Source: 0-14-3-00-62-12 sp034440555
GTDB lineage: Bacteria; Pseudomonadota; Gammaproteobacteria; Xanthomonadales; Ahniellaceae
Direction of reading: 5' to 3'
Length of the DNA stretch: 64,000 nucleotides
Assembly: GCA_034440555.1 (NCBI GenBank)
Contig: JAWXCG010000154.1
Span: forward strand, 23,396-87,395
The translations under genes and the position numbers were made by a program. Positions 52,182 through 63,140 of the stretch are shown in pieces. The notes beneath the pieces were generated by a model, which did no database searches, was not told the DNA's origin, and worked only from the letters and a program-made list of their open reading frames with translations. The stretch's first letter is position 1; each line of letters starts with the position of its first letter.

Positions 52182-53183
52182 TCACCGCACACGCACCACC
52201 AGCTTGCCCATAGTACGCCCCGACTCGAGCGCAGCAAATGCCTGCGGAAATTGCTCAATGCCCTCGAACACCTGGGTGCTCAGCTTCAACTCGCCGCGTC
52301 CGAGCCGGCCGAGCAGATCAGCAAGCTGCGTGCCATTGGGGTGCATGAACCAGTAGCGAAACTGCACGCCGCGTTGCTTTGCCAATTTACGTTCACGGCG
52401 ACTGATGAAGGCGAAGATCCACTTGATCCAGAACGGCTTGCCGAAATCGTCAGCCACTTGGGGCGTGGGCAGCCCGCCGATGGTGACCACACGTCCACCC
52501 TTGCGCGTATGCGCAATCGATCGCAGCAACACTTCGCCGCCCTGCGTATCCAACACCGCATCCACTGGCGCGATGCGCTCCTCGAAGCGCTCATTGCGAT
52601 AGTCGACCATTTCGTCGGCACCGAGACTGCGCAGGAAATCGAAACGGCTGCGCGATCCAGTCGTAGCTACAACCGCGCCCATGGACCTGGCGAGCTGAAT
52701 CGCAATATGTCCAACGCCGCCGGCGCCGGCATGGATCAGCACGCGCTGACCCGGCTGCACTTGCAGCACCTCATGCAGGCATTGCCATGCGGTGAGTCCG
52801 GCCAGTGGCAGGGCTGCCGCGTCGATGTCGCTGACCGTCGTGGGCACCGGTGCAACGCAGGATTGCGCTACCGCCACGTACTCGGCGAATGCACCCGCGC
52901 TCATCTTGGCGACGCGCGCCGCAACACGTTCACCCACGCGCAGACCACGCACATCAGCGCCGACATCGAAGACTTCGCCACACAGCTCGTTACCGAGTAT
53001 CAACGGCATGCGGTACGGCAACAAGATCTTGACCTTGCCATCGCGTGTCTTGAAATCGACCGGATTCAGACCGGCGGCTTTGACTTTGATCAGGACATCA
53101 TTGGCACCACACACGGGCGTTGGACGCTCGCCCACGCGCAGTTGCTCGGCGCCACCATAGCGTTCGATATAACAGGCGCGCAT
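52182..53183 (-). CDS. Quinone-oxidoreductase-type MDR family NAD(P)H oxidoreductase
   Basis: A 333-residue member of the medium-chain dehydrogenase/reductase superfamily, zinc-independent quinone-reductase branch. It shows VLIKVKAAGLNPVDFKTRDG, LGNELCGEVFDVG, ALPLAGLTAWQCLHEVLQVQPGQRVLIHAGAGGVGHIAIQLARSMGA in parts (Rossmann GAGGVGHIA), and a C-terminal FGKPFWIKWIFAFISRRERK segment seen in RTN4IP1-like members. It uses NADPH to reduce quinones or enones; the substrate is not identifiable. It is tandem with an exported amidohydrolase gene on the same strand. Confidence 0.9.
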   Translation of the reverse strand: MRACYIERYGGAEQLRVGERPTPVCGANDVLIKVKAAGLNPVDFKTRDGKVKILLPYRMPLILGNELCGEVFDVGADVRGLRVGERVAARVAKMSAGAFAEYVAVAQSCVAPVPTTVSDIDAAALPLAGLTAWQCLHEVLQVQPGQRVLIHAGAGGVGHIAIQLARSMGAVVATTGSRSRFDFLRSLGADEMVDYRNERFEERIAPVDAVLDTQGGEVLLRSIAHTRKGGRVVTIGGLPTPQVADDFGKPFWIKWIFAFISRRERKLAKQRGVQFRYWFMHPNGTQLADLLGRLGRGELKLSTQVFEGIEQFPQAFAALESGRTMGKLVVRVR

Positions 53184-53226
53184 CAGGCATCCTCGCTGGT
53201 ATCGGCCGAACCGCAGTCGCCTTAGT

Positions 53227-55233
53227 CTAGCGCCAAGGCTTGATTCCTACAGACTTGAACAGGGCTGCACTGTCGAACATGCGGTCGCCACGAATCACTA
53301 TATCGACCTTGCGCAGATCGCCCATCCATAGCGTGGGATCGCCGTCAACCAGGATCAGATCGGCTACATAGCCTGCAGCGACGCGACCGTATTCCTTGTC
53401 GCGCTTCATCACCTCAGCACCGCCCAAGGTGGCGATACGCAACACATCTTTCGGCGCGATACCCGCGGCGACGTACAACTCCAATTCGCGCACCAGTGAA
53501 AACCCGGCGACGCCATCGGTTCCGGCAACCAGTGTTACCCCAGCGCGATGCAGCATGCCAGTCGGGTCTATCAGTTTGTGGTACGCCATGCGATAGCGCG
53601 TGCTGCCGCCTTTCGGAATTTCCAGTCCGCCATTGCCCGTGGCTATCCCGCGCTGCCAGGCGGCCGGAAGTCGCGAGGCGATGCTGGCCAAATCCAGCGC
53701 GGGGTCGTTGCTACGCGCTAGGAACATGCCTTCAAAAGTTGACAGTGTTGGATCGACAACTGTTTTACGTTCGCGTAGAAATTCCAGAAACTCACGCACC
53801 TGAGTTGCACCCAGATCGAAGCTGCCGAAGTGCTCGGCAACCGCGGTGAATCTAGCCGGCGTACGCGTGTCCTGCACCTTGTCGTAGAGAAAATTCAACG
53901 CGACGAAATTGATGTGCTGGATCTCGTCGGCGCCGGCGTCGACAAACTGCCGCGCCGTCATGAACGCCGGTACGTGCCCGGACAGACGCAGACCGCGCGC
54001 ATGCGCATCGCGCACTGCAGGCGCCACCAGCTCCGGTTTGATCGAGCTGTAGATCTTCACCTGTTCAAACCCAGCGTCGGCGTAATGGTCAATCGCCTGC
54101 TTCATTTCATTTTCGTCATCGGCAAACACCTTGGTAGGCCCGGCAAAGGGACCGCGCCCATCAATGAAACCGGCACGAATCACCCGCGGGCCGATATCGC
54201 GCCCAGCCTCGATGCTGGCAACCAGTGTCGCCAGCGCCTGCTCATCGTTGGCCAGGTCGCGTACCGTCGTCACCCCAGCGGCAATGTCGATCAATGGCGT
54301 GGTACCGGCAGAAAGGTGCGCATGCATATCCCAAAGTCCGGGCATCAGCAGTCGCCCTTTACCCTCCAGGCGTTGAACGTTGTCGGGGGCAACAAGCTTT
54401 GAAGCGGCAGCAACCTCGGCGATGCGCCCATGGTCGATCAGCACGCTCTGAGCCGCAGCAATCTTCATCGTACCCGGATCGAACACGCGAACGTTTTCAA
54501 TCAATAGTGGGCGCTCCAGCTTCTGGGTCAGCAAGCGCGCACGCTTCTCGGCCGCGGCGTGCTCCACCGCGTCCTGCTCTTTGCCGAGTTCGGGAAGGGT
54601 TTCCTCGTAGCCTTCGCGCACCGTGCTTTGCCAAGGCGAGTAAAGCGCGAACAGTTGTAGTTCTTCGTCGAGCCACACATGGAAGGGCGTCAGGTCAAGT
54701 CCACTGATGGCGTAGAGCCTAATTTTGGCCGGCCCTGCTTTCCCGCGGACATCCAGTGTCTGCAACCGCTCGATACGTGATTCGCCAACCGGCAACATCG
54801 GCAACGACTGAGTCGAAGCGCGCATGAGCGCACGCGCCAGCATCGCGATTTCCTCCGGTGGACCGTCCAGGCTCGAGTAGAACGCTGCGCCGGCTATTTC
54901 GCGCGTCTCGTCTTCGGCGCTGTTCTTCCACTTGGCATGTTTGCCGTCGCGGGAATAGGTTTCTTCAACTTTGCCCTTGAAATAATTGACGCCCTGCGTG
55001 CGTGCCTCGATGACGCTGGCATCTTCAGCCACACGGTACACGCTGTCGGTTTTTGGTCCGCGACCGCGGTCATTGTATTCGTAGTGCACGTGAATGCTGC
55101 CATCAGGATCCACCTTGCGCACCAATTCGCCGGCAGGCTTGCCCATCATCAAGATGACACTGCGCTGAGCGGTTGCTTCAGCCAGCACCAGCCCGGATGA
55201 AAACAACAACACTAACCCCATTGACCTGCGCAT
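53227..55233 (-). CDS. Exported metal-dependent amidohydrolase with N-terminal extension
   Basis: A 668-residue protein from the ATG at 55231-55233 (GGGAG upstream). A signal peptide (SMGLVLLFSSGLVLAEA) is followed by a 230-residue N-terminal region I do not recognise. From about residue 240 it is an amidohydrolase (imidazolonepropionase/prolidase-like M38 type): LLMPGLWDMHAHLS with the HxH metal site, GVTTVRDLAND, LSGHVPAFM, DEIQHINF, VAGTDGVAGFSLVRELELYVAAGI, and VAAGYVADLILVDGDP. Secreted dipeptidases and deacylases of this kind are common in Lysobacterales. The substrate is unknown. Confidence 0.88.
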   Translation of the reverse strand: MRRSMGLVLLFSSGLVLAEATAQRSVILMMGKPAGELVRKVDPDGSIHVHYEYNDRGRGPKTDSVYRVAEDASVIEARTQGVNYFKGKVEETYSRDGKHAKWKNSAEDETREIAGAAFYSSLDGPPEEIAMLARALMRASTQSLPMLPVGESRIERLQTLDVRGKAGPAKIRLYAISGLDLTPFHVWLDEELQLFALYSPWQSTVREGYEETLPELGKEQDAVEHAAAEKRARLLTQKLERPLLIENVRVFDPGTMKIAAAQSVLIDHGRIAEVAAASKLVAPDNVQRLEGKGRLLMPGLWDMHAHLSAGTTPLIDIAAGVTTVRDLANDEQALATLVASIEAGRDIGPRVIRAGFIDGRGPFAGPTKVFADDENEMKQAIDHYADAGFEQVKIYSSIKPELVAPAVRDAHARGLRLSGHVPAFMTARQFVDAGADEIQHINFVALNFLYDKVQDTRTPARFTAVAEHFGSFDLGATQVREFLEFLRERKTVVDPTLSTFEGMFLARSNDPALDLASIASRLPAAWQRGIATGNGGLEIPKGGSTRYRMAYHKLIDPTGMLHRAGVTLVAGTDGVAGFSLVRELELYVAAGIAPKDVLRIATLGGAEVMKRDKEYGRVAAGYVADLILVDGDPTLWMGDLRKVDIVIRGDRMFDSAALFKSVGIKPWR

Positions 55234-55409
55234 ACCGCGACTCCCGATGGACGATGAGTCGAGAGCGTACCTTAGGCGTCGCGCAGAAGTATTGATCGTC
55301 AGGGCACTGGGCAATCGACAATCAATCGGGACCAGACGGGGCAACATGGCTTCATGGCCCCGCTGATCGGGATCGATTCACATCGGGGGTACTTCAAATC
55401 GGGTTTGAA

Positions 55410-55718
55410 TCAATCGTGGTCCTGGCGATCGTGCTTCTGACGACGGATGTTGCGACTGGCGCGATTCTCGCTACGGTGTAAGGAGGCACGCTCGCGCGCA
55501 GTGACCACGCCATCGGATTTGGCACGAGCTTCCTTGTCATCGATGTGCTCTTGCTGCGCTTCCAGCCGGTTTTCCTCACGATGAGTGAGTTCTCCGGAGG
55601 CGACACCCTGATCAATCCGATCATCCTGACGCTCCTGGCGGGCGTCGACGCGCGGGGTGCCCGCCATGGCAAGCGGTGACAGCAACAGCAGGACAAAAAC
55701 AACAATCAGACGATTCAT
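55410..55718 (-). CDS. Small exported highly charged protein
   Basis: A 102-residue protein with a clear signal peptide (LIVVFVLLLLSPLAMAG) and a mature region almost wholly of charged and polar residues arranged as repeated helical units: RVDARQERQDDRIDQGVASG, ELTHREENRLEAQQEHID and VVTARERASLHRSENRASR, ending in HDRQDHD. The spacing of G-E/V-x-T-x-R-E resembles EF-hand-like or envelope-stress small proteins seen widely in proteobacteria, but no function is known. A periplasmic location is likely. Confidence 0.75.
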   Translation of the reverse strand: MNRLIVVFVLLLLSPLAMAGTPRVDARQERQDDRIDQGVASGELTHREENRLEAQQEHIDDKEARAKSDGVVTARERASLHRSENRASRNIRRQKHDRQDHD

Positions 55719-55950
55719 GGAGCGCTCCTTGGAATTTCTCGATGGTGGGTTACGGTGCGGGTGTCACAGCACGAAACAACGCGGCGGAGTTGGCAGCGTT
55801 GACAGCACCCACTTAATCCGCGAGCCGCCGTGCGCGACGACAGGAAATCGTTCAGCTTGCGCAGAACGAAGCATGCATTGGGCCAAGCCCAGGTTGGGGC
55901 CAAAGCGTTTCTATCATCGCCGCCTGCAACAGACCTTCGAGCGTAGCCGC

Positions 55951-57795
55951 TCACTCAAACTGATCCCGAAACACGGCATCGATGAAATCGACGATGATGA
56001 GCGTGGCCGAGGCCGGTGTGTCGACCAGATAATTGGCCGTCGGATTCAATTGCAACGTCACTGTTTCGTCGCCTTCCAGATTCAGATCGAAGATAGGAAC
56101 CAGCTGTACCAGCACACTGCTCAAGCCTGCGGGAATCGCCACCGAGGTCGGAACAAACTGATAGTCGGAGCTTAGCGTTGCCGACCCTGAGAGGGTCAGG
56201 CTCACGGTCAGTGACGCGCTCAAATCACCGCCGCCACGGGTGATGACGAAACTGCCAGGATCGGCGTCGCGCTCGGTGGCGATTGGATCCATGATGTTGA
56301 TCGTGAGGACGGCCGGATCGTCGGCAATCGTCACGGTGCCGGCGTTGGGGCTACCGATTAGATAGGTCGAGCTGGCGACCAGGTTTGCGGTCACGGTTTC
56401 ATCTGCCTCGACCAGATTGTCGGCGAATGGCGTGATCAGTTGCACCACTGAATTCTGCCCGGCTGGAATGCTGATCTGGTTCCCTGCAAACGCATAGTCG
56501 ACGTTGTTCGACGCCGTGCCTGCGCGCGTCACGCCGACGTTGAGCGCTTCCCCCAAATTGCCGCCGCTGCGGGTAAAGGTAAACGCGCCATTACTCAATC
56601 CCGCCTCGTCCGCCAAGGGGTCACTGGCACTGAGCCTCACCACCGGGGCACTATCGGCGAGCGTCACCGTTGCCGAGGCTGAATTACCCGCAATGAAGCC
56701 CGAGTCAGGATTCAGATTCAGGATAACCGTCTCACTGCCTTCGACCAGGTTGTCGGCGATGGGTGAGACCAACTGAGTAGCGGAACCCTGCCCCGCCGGA
56801 ATGCTTACAGTGTTGCCACCAAAGGCGTAGTCGACGTTGTTGGACGCCGTGCCGGTGCGGACTAAGCCTACGGAAAGCTGTGCACCAAAATCGCCACCGC
56901 TGCGCGTAAAGGTGAAAACGCCCGGATCGAGTCCCACCTCGGACGCGTTGGCATCGCTGGCAACCAAGGACACAATGGCTGGATCGTCCGCGATGCTGAT
57001 CGTGCCGCCATTGGGACTGCCAATGAGGTAACTGGAACTCGCGCTCAGGCTGAGTGCGACGGTCTCGATGCCTTCCACGATATTGTCGGCAAAAGGTGTC
57101 ACCTGCTGAATCACCGACATCTGCCCGGACGGAATGCTGATCGAGTCCGAACCAAACACGTAGTCGACATTGTTTCCGGCAGTGCCTCCGCGCGCGACCG
57201 ACACCGTCAACTGTGCGCCCAGGTCACCTCCGCTGCGCGTAAAGGTAAACGCGCCTGTGGTCAGACCCAGTTCCGTCGCCTTAGCGTCGCTCGCGTTGAG
57301 GGTGACGATCGCCGGGTCGTCGATCAACGTGACGGTGCCGCCAGAAGGGCTGCCAATCGAGTAGCTTGCACTCGCGGCCAGCGACAACACCACGGTCTCG
57401 TTGATCTCCACCAGGTTGTCGGCAATGGGTGTCACCAGAAACGTAGCCGAAGCCTGCGTGGCAGGAATCACGACGCTGCCGCCGATGAATACGAAATCTG
57501 AGTTATTGCCCGCGGTGCCCGAGTGGGTAAACGAAACGGTCAACGCGCTGGTCACGCCGCCGCCTGCGCGCGTCACGGTAAATGCACCGGTACTGAGTCC
57601 CAACTCGGTTGCGGTGGCGTCGCTAGCGGCAAGGGTTACGGTGGGAGTCTGTCCGAGCACTGGCGGGCCGAACAGTATGGCGATCAGCCAGAAGGCGACG
57701 CGCGTGGCGCGCATGCGCGTTGCTTTATGTGGCATCACCGACGATAAGTTTCCGCAGCCGGCCTCCGTCAACTCATGCAGCGCACTTGCCTTCAT
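55951..57795 (-). CDS. Secreted Calx-beta repeat protein with terminal F-x-x-x-F-E tag
   Basis: A 614-residue exported adhesin-like protein of five tandem Calx-beta domains of about 111 residues each (beginning near residues 51, 162, 273, 384 and 495). Each carries a SDATATELGL-type start, TRSGGDLG, NNVDY, IPAGQ, ADNLVEGSETV and IADDPA end, the acidic residues likely binding calcium. AAGGGG precedes the ATG at 57793-57795; the signal core FWLIAILFGPPVLG is near residues 34-47, so a later ATG (57712-57714) could be the true start. The chain ends FIDAVFRDQFE, which shares F-R-[ND]-x-F-E with the FG-GAP protein downstream and a related tag in the subtilase. Confidence 0.85.
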   Translation of the reverse strand: MKASALHELTEAGCGNLSSVMPHKATRMRATRVAFWLIAILFGPPVLGQTPTVTLAASDATATELGLSTGAFTVTRAGGGVTSALTVSFTHSGTAGNNSDFVFIGGSVVIPATQASATFLVTPIADNLVEINETVVLSLAASASYSIGSPSGGTVTLIDDPAIVTLNASDAKATELGLTTGAFTFTRSGGDLGAQLTVSVARGGTAGNNVDYVFGSDSISIPSGQMSVIQQVTPFADNIVEGIETVALSLSASSSYLIGSPNGGTISIADDPAIVSLVASDANASEVGLDPGVFTFTRSGGDFGAQLSVGLVRTGTASNNVDYAFGGNTVSIPAGQGSATQLVSPIADNLVEGSETVILNLNPDSGFIAGNSASATVTLADSAPVVRLSASDPLADEAGLSNGAFTFTRSGGNLGEALNVGVTRAGTASNNVDYAFAGNQISIPAGQNSVVQLITPFADNLVEADETVTANLVASSTYLIGSPNAGTVTIADDPAVLTINIMDPIATERDADPGSFVITRGGGDLSASLTVSLTLSGSATLSSDYQFVPTSVAIPAGLSSVLVQLVPIFDLNLEGDETVTLQLNPTANYLVDTPASATLIIVDFIDAVFRDQFE

Positions 57796-58302
57796 ACTTC
57801 GCCCCTTGTTTCGCGTGATGTACGCGATCAGTGCACAGACGCAAGTGGGCGCCCTTCGCTCTCACTCTTCACTACCCCCGCGCGCATGACCCGATACGGC
57901 GTTCGGGATTAAGTTTTGGGGCACGATTGGGAATGACGTACATGCGAACAGTGACCCTGGCCACACTGCTGGTTGGACACCGGATCACGCGGCGAACGGC
58001 GGAGGCGATTTAATTGGCATTCGCTCAGCAGCTCAGACTCGTGCGTTCGCACGAGCAGATGCTTGTCCCCTCACACAATGCGTGATCTGCCGACAACAGC
58101 GGCCGGGGCACCCGACCGCAGGTCGGACCCACTAAGCAGATTCCAGTGGGTCCGCGCTGCGCGCGGACGCTTTTCCCTTCACACCTGGCGCAATCTGTCG
58201 ACACCAGCAGCTACAGCATCCGACCACAGGTCGGACCCACAGGCAGCACCACATGCAGCTGCCCTTTCTGCGCGACCCTGCGCCGAGGCGTACAATTGCA
58301 CC
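57796..58302. other. Intergenic region with REP-like family-C copies
   Basis: About 500 bases between divergent exported-protein genes. It carries three family-C elements: 58111-58132 (minus), 58146-58168 (plus) and 58219-58240 (minus). A TACAAT hexamer at 58291-58296 lies only seven bases before the next start codon. The plus-strand frame is open from 57973 but reads through the repeats without protein-like composition, so I do not annotate it. Confidence 0.5.
58111..58240. repeat. REP-like cluster, family C (three copies)
   Basis: Copies at 58111-58132 and 58219-58240 are in minus orientation, and 58146-58168 is in plus orientation. The shared outer part is GTGGGTCC and the inner part a short palindrome with either a CTGCG or an ACCTG-type centre. 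The plus copy is identical to the inverted copy at 59988-60010 over 23 bases. Confidence 0.65.
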
Positions 58303-59916
58303 ATGCACAACGCGCGTCATTCTGCCCTGATCAAGCCTCTGCTCGGCTTGCTGATGCTTGCGGCATGCGCGGCGCCCAGCCACGCCCAAATTGGTGCCCC
58401 TCAGCTCGAATGGGCCTATGGCGGCTGTTCGCCCACTGACTGCCAGACGGGTTGGTACAGCGGCCCGGCGGTCGCCAATATCGATGGCAGCGGCGGCGTC
58501 GATATCGTCTGGGGCAGTTATGACGTGGTGGCGTTGAACGGCATCGGTGGCAGCGTGAAGTGGCGTGGCAGCAATGCTCAACGCGTGTGGCCAGCGATTG
58601 CCGTTGCCGACTTCGACACGTCAGTGGCGGGATTGGAAAGCGCCGTCGGTCGCGGCGGTAACCAACTCACGCTGTACAGCGCCAGCGGCAGCGTGCTGTG
58701 GACACGCAATCCATTTGCCAACGGTGAAGTACGCAGCCTTGCCGGCGCCGACATCGACGGCAATGGTGACCTTGAAATCATCGTCGCGCGCGCCTCAAGC
58801 GGCGGTACGCTGCAAGTCAGTGTCTACGAACACAACGGTGCCTTGCGTACAGGCTGGCCCGCGCGTCACACCGGCGAGCCCGGGTTCGGCGCCGGCATGT
58901 ACAACGAGAATCTTGCCATTGCCGATCTTGATGGCGACACCCAGGAAGAAATTTACGCGCCTACCGACACCCACTACATCACCGCGCTCCATCCCAATGG
59001 CGGTCAGTTGCTGGCCAGCACGATTTACGGAACGCCGGCCAAAGTGTGGGCGCAGGTCGGAGTACATGTCGATCAAGCCGCCGATCTGAACGGATTCGCC
59101 GACTGTGGCCTGCAGCATCGGCCCAACTTTGCCAACGCCGCGCCTTCCGTTGGCGATATGGATGGCAATGGCACACTTGAATTGGTGGTGCCCGGCGATG
59201 TCTACGATTGTTCGGTTGGCGACCCCGCGGGCGATCTGTACTACCTACCCTGGATCTTGCGTCGCGATCGAACACGCTGGGTCGCCGGTGCATTCGACTG
59301 GACGATGATTCCGCCGCAGGGCGCGAGCGGCGCGGCGATTATCCAGGGCCAGTTTGCCACCATCGAAGATGCGGTCGTCAACGCGGTGCTGGCCGATCTC
59401 GATGGCGATGGCAGACGTGAAATCCTGTTCTCTAGCTATGACGGGAAGCTCCACGCGTGGTGGCTGGACAAGACTGAAAAGCACAGTTGGCCGTATCTGG
59501 TTCCGGGCAGCGGACTGCGCTTCTCAGCGGAGCCCGCAGTCGTCGATCTCGATGATGATGGCGAGGCCGAGGTGGTGTTCACCACCTGGCCGCAGAAAGG
59601 CGGCAATGCCGTTGGCAAGCTGATCGTCCTGGGCATGCGCGGCAACCTGCTGCACAGTGTTGATTTGCCCGCGCCACGCGGTGGCAACTGGAATGGCGGG
59701 CTGGCCGCGCCCACCATTGCGCAGATCGACACCGACCCCGAAATGGAAGTGGTGATCGGCACCAGTCAGTCCGGTGTTGTGGCCTATCAAATTCCCGGCA
59801 GCGCCAATGCACGCATCCTCTGGGGCACTTCGCGCGGTAGTTTGCTGCGCAATGGGCTGGCACCGCCCAACACGCCGACCTCGGCCAATGTCCTGTTTCG
59901 CAACAGCTTCGAGTAG
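58303..59916 (+). CDS. Exported FG-GAP/VCBS-type beta-propeller protein with terminal F-x-x-x-F-E tag
   Basis: A 537-residue exported protein from the ATG at 58303, with signal peptide IKPLLGLLMLAACAAPSHA. Repeats of FG-GAP type recur: VANIDGSGGVDIVWG, GADIDGNGDLEIIVA, IADLDGDTQEEIYAP, VGDMDGNGTLELVVP, LADLDGDGRREILFS and VDLDDDGEAEVVF. The D-x-D-G-D/N-x-x-E/D signatures bind calcium. It is a seven-bladed propeller candidate with no catalytic signature. The chain ends ANVLFRNSFE. The start lacks an obvious ribosome binding site and a TACAAT hexamer lies seven bases upstream, so a leaderless transcript is possible. Confidence 0.85.
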   Translation: MHNARHSALIKPLLGLLMLAACAAPSHAQIGAPQLEWAYGGCSPTDCQTGWYSGPAVANIDGSGGVDIVWGSYDVVALNGIGGSVKWRGSNAQRVWPAIAVADFDTSVAGLESAVGRGGNQLTLYSASGSVLWTRNPFANGEVRSLAGADIDGNGDLEIIVARASSGGTLQVSVYEHNGALRTGWPARHTGEPGFGAGMYNENLAIADLDGDTQEEIYAPTDTHYITALHPNGGQLLASTIYGTPAKVWAQVGVHVDQAADLNGFADCGLQHRPNFANAAPSVGDMDGNGTLELVVPGDVYDCSVGDPAGDLYYLPWILRRDRTRWVAGAFDWTMIPPQGASGAAIIQGQFATIEDAVVNAVLADLDGDGRREILFSSYDGKLHAWWLDKTEKHSWPYLVPGSGLRFSAEPAVVDLDDDGEAEVVFTTWPQKGGNAVGKLIVLGMRGNLLHSVDLPAPRGGNWNGGLAAPTIAQIDTDPEMEVVIGTSQSGVVAYQIPGSANARILWGTSRGSLLRNGLAPPNTPTSANVLFRNSFE

Positions 59917-59932
59917 CCCTCGTGCGGCCATC

Positions 59933-60010
59933 GTGGGTCCGAGCTGCGCTCGGACACTATTGACTGTCGCGGGAAACTAGCGAAAGCGTCCGCGCGCAGC
60001 GCGGACCCAC
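59933..60010. repeat. REP-like inverted pair, family C, between two tandem genes
   Basis: Copies 59933-59955 (plus) and 59988-60010 (minus) are inverted relative to each other, separated by 32 bases, and differ at two of 23 positions. Together they can form one long stem-loop between the FG-GAP gene and valS. Confidence 0.7.
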
Positions 60011-60125
60011 CTGGAGTTTTGCGCTGCATTCGGGTTTGTTCGCAAGCTCGCCTCCGGCTTGGTAGCCTAGGCAACTCACTTTTCGAATTCGGTGCGCATC
60101 AGCTGATGCGCGCCACGGAGCCATC

Positions 60126-63023
<2,898 letters not shown>

Positions 63024-63072
63024 TAGACTTTGGCCTACAGGGCGAAGTCGTTTTACGTTGAAGAGCAAAAAG

Positions 63073-63103
63073 AAAAAGGGCACCCGAAGGTGCCCTTTTT
63101 TTT
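63073..63103. terminator. Bidirectional rho-independent terminator
   Basis: Bases 63073-63084 pair with 63089-63100 (12 bp) around a CGAA loop. A-rich sequence before and a T-run after serve both strands. It separates valS from the convergent surface-protein gene. Confidence 0.9.
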
Positions 63104-63140
63104 ACAGATGCGTCTTAAACAGTTACTTTCGTGTCAATGA

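Noticed and set aside
52092..53225. 377-codon plus-strand frame across the oxidoreductase
   Set aside because: The minus-strand oxidoreductase has intact family motifs; the plus frame starts inside a repeat region and shows no domain.
57973..58302. 110-codon N-terminal extension of the FG-GAP protein
   Set aside because: The extra part is translated from REP-like repeats and lies before a normal signal peptide that starts at 58303.
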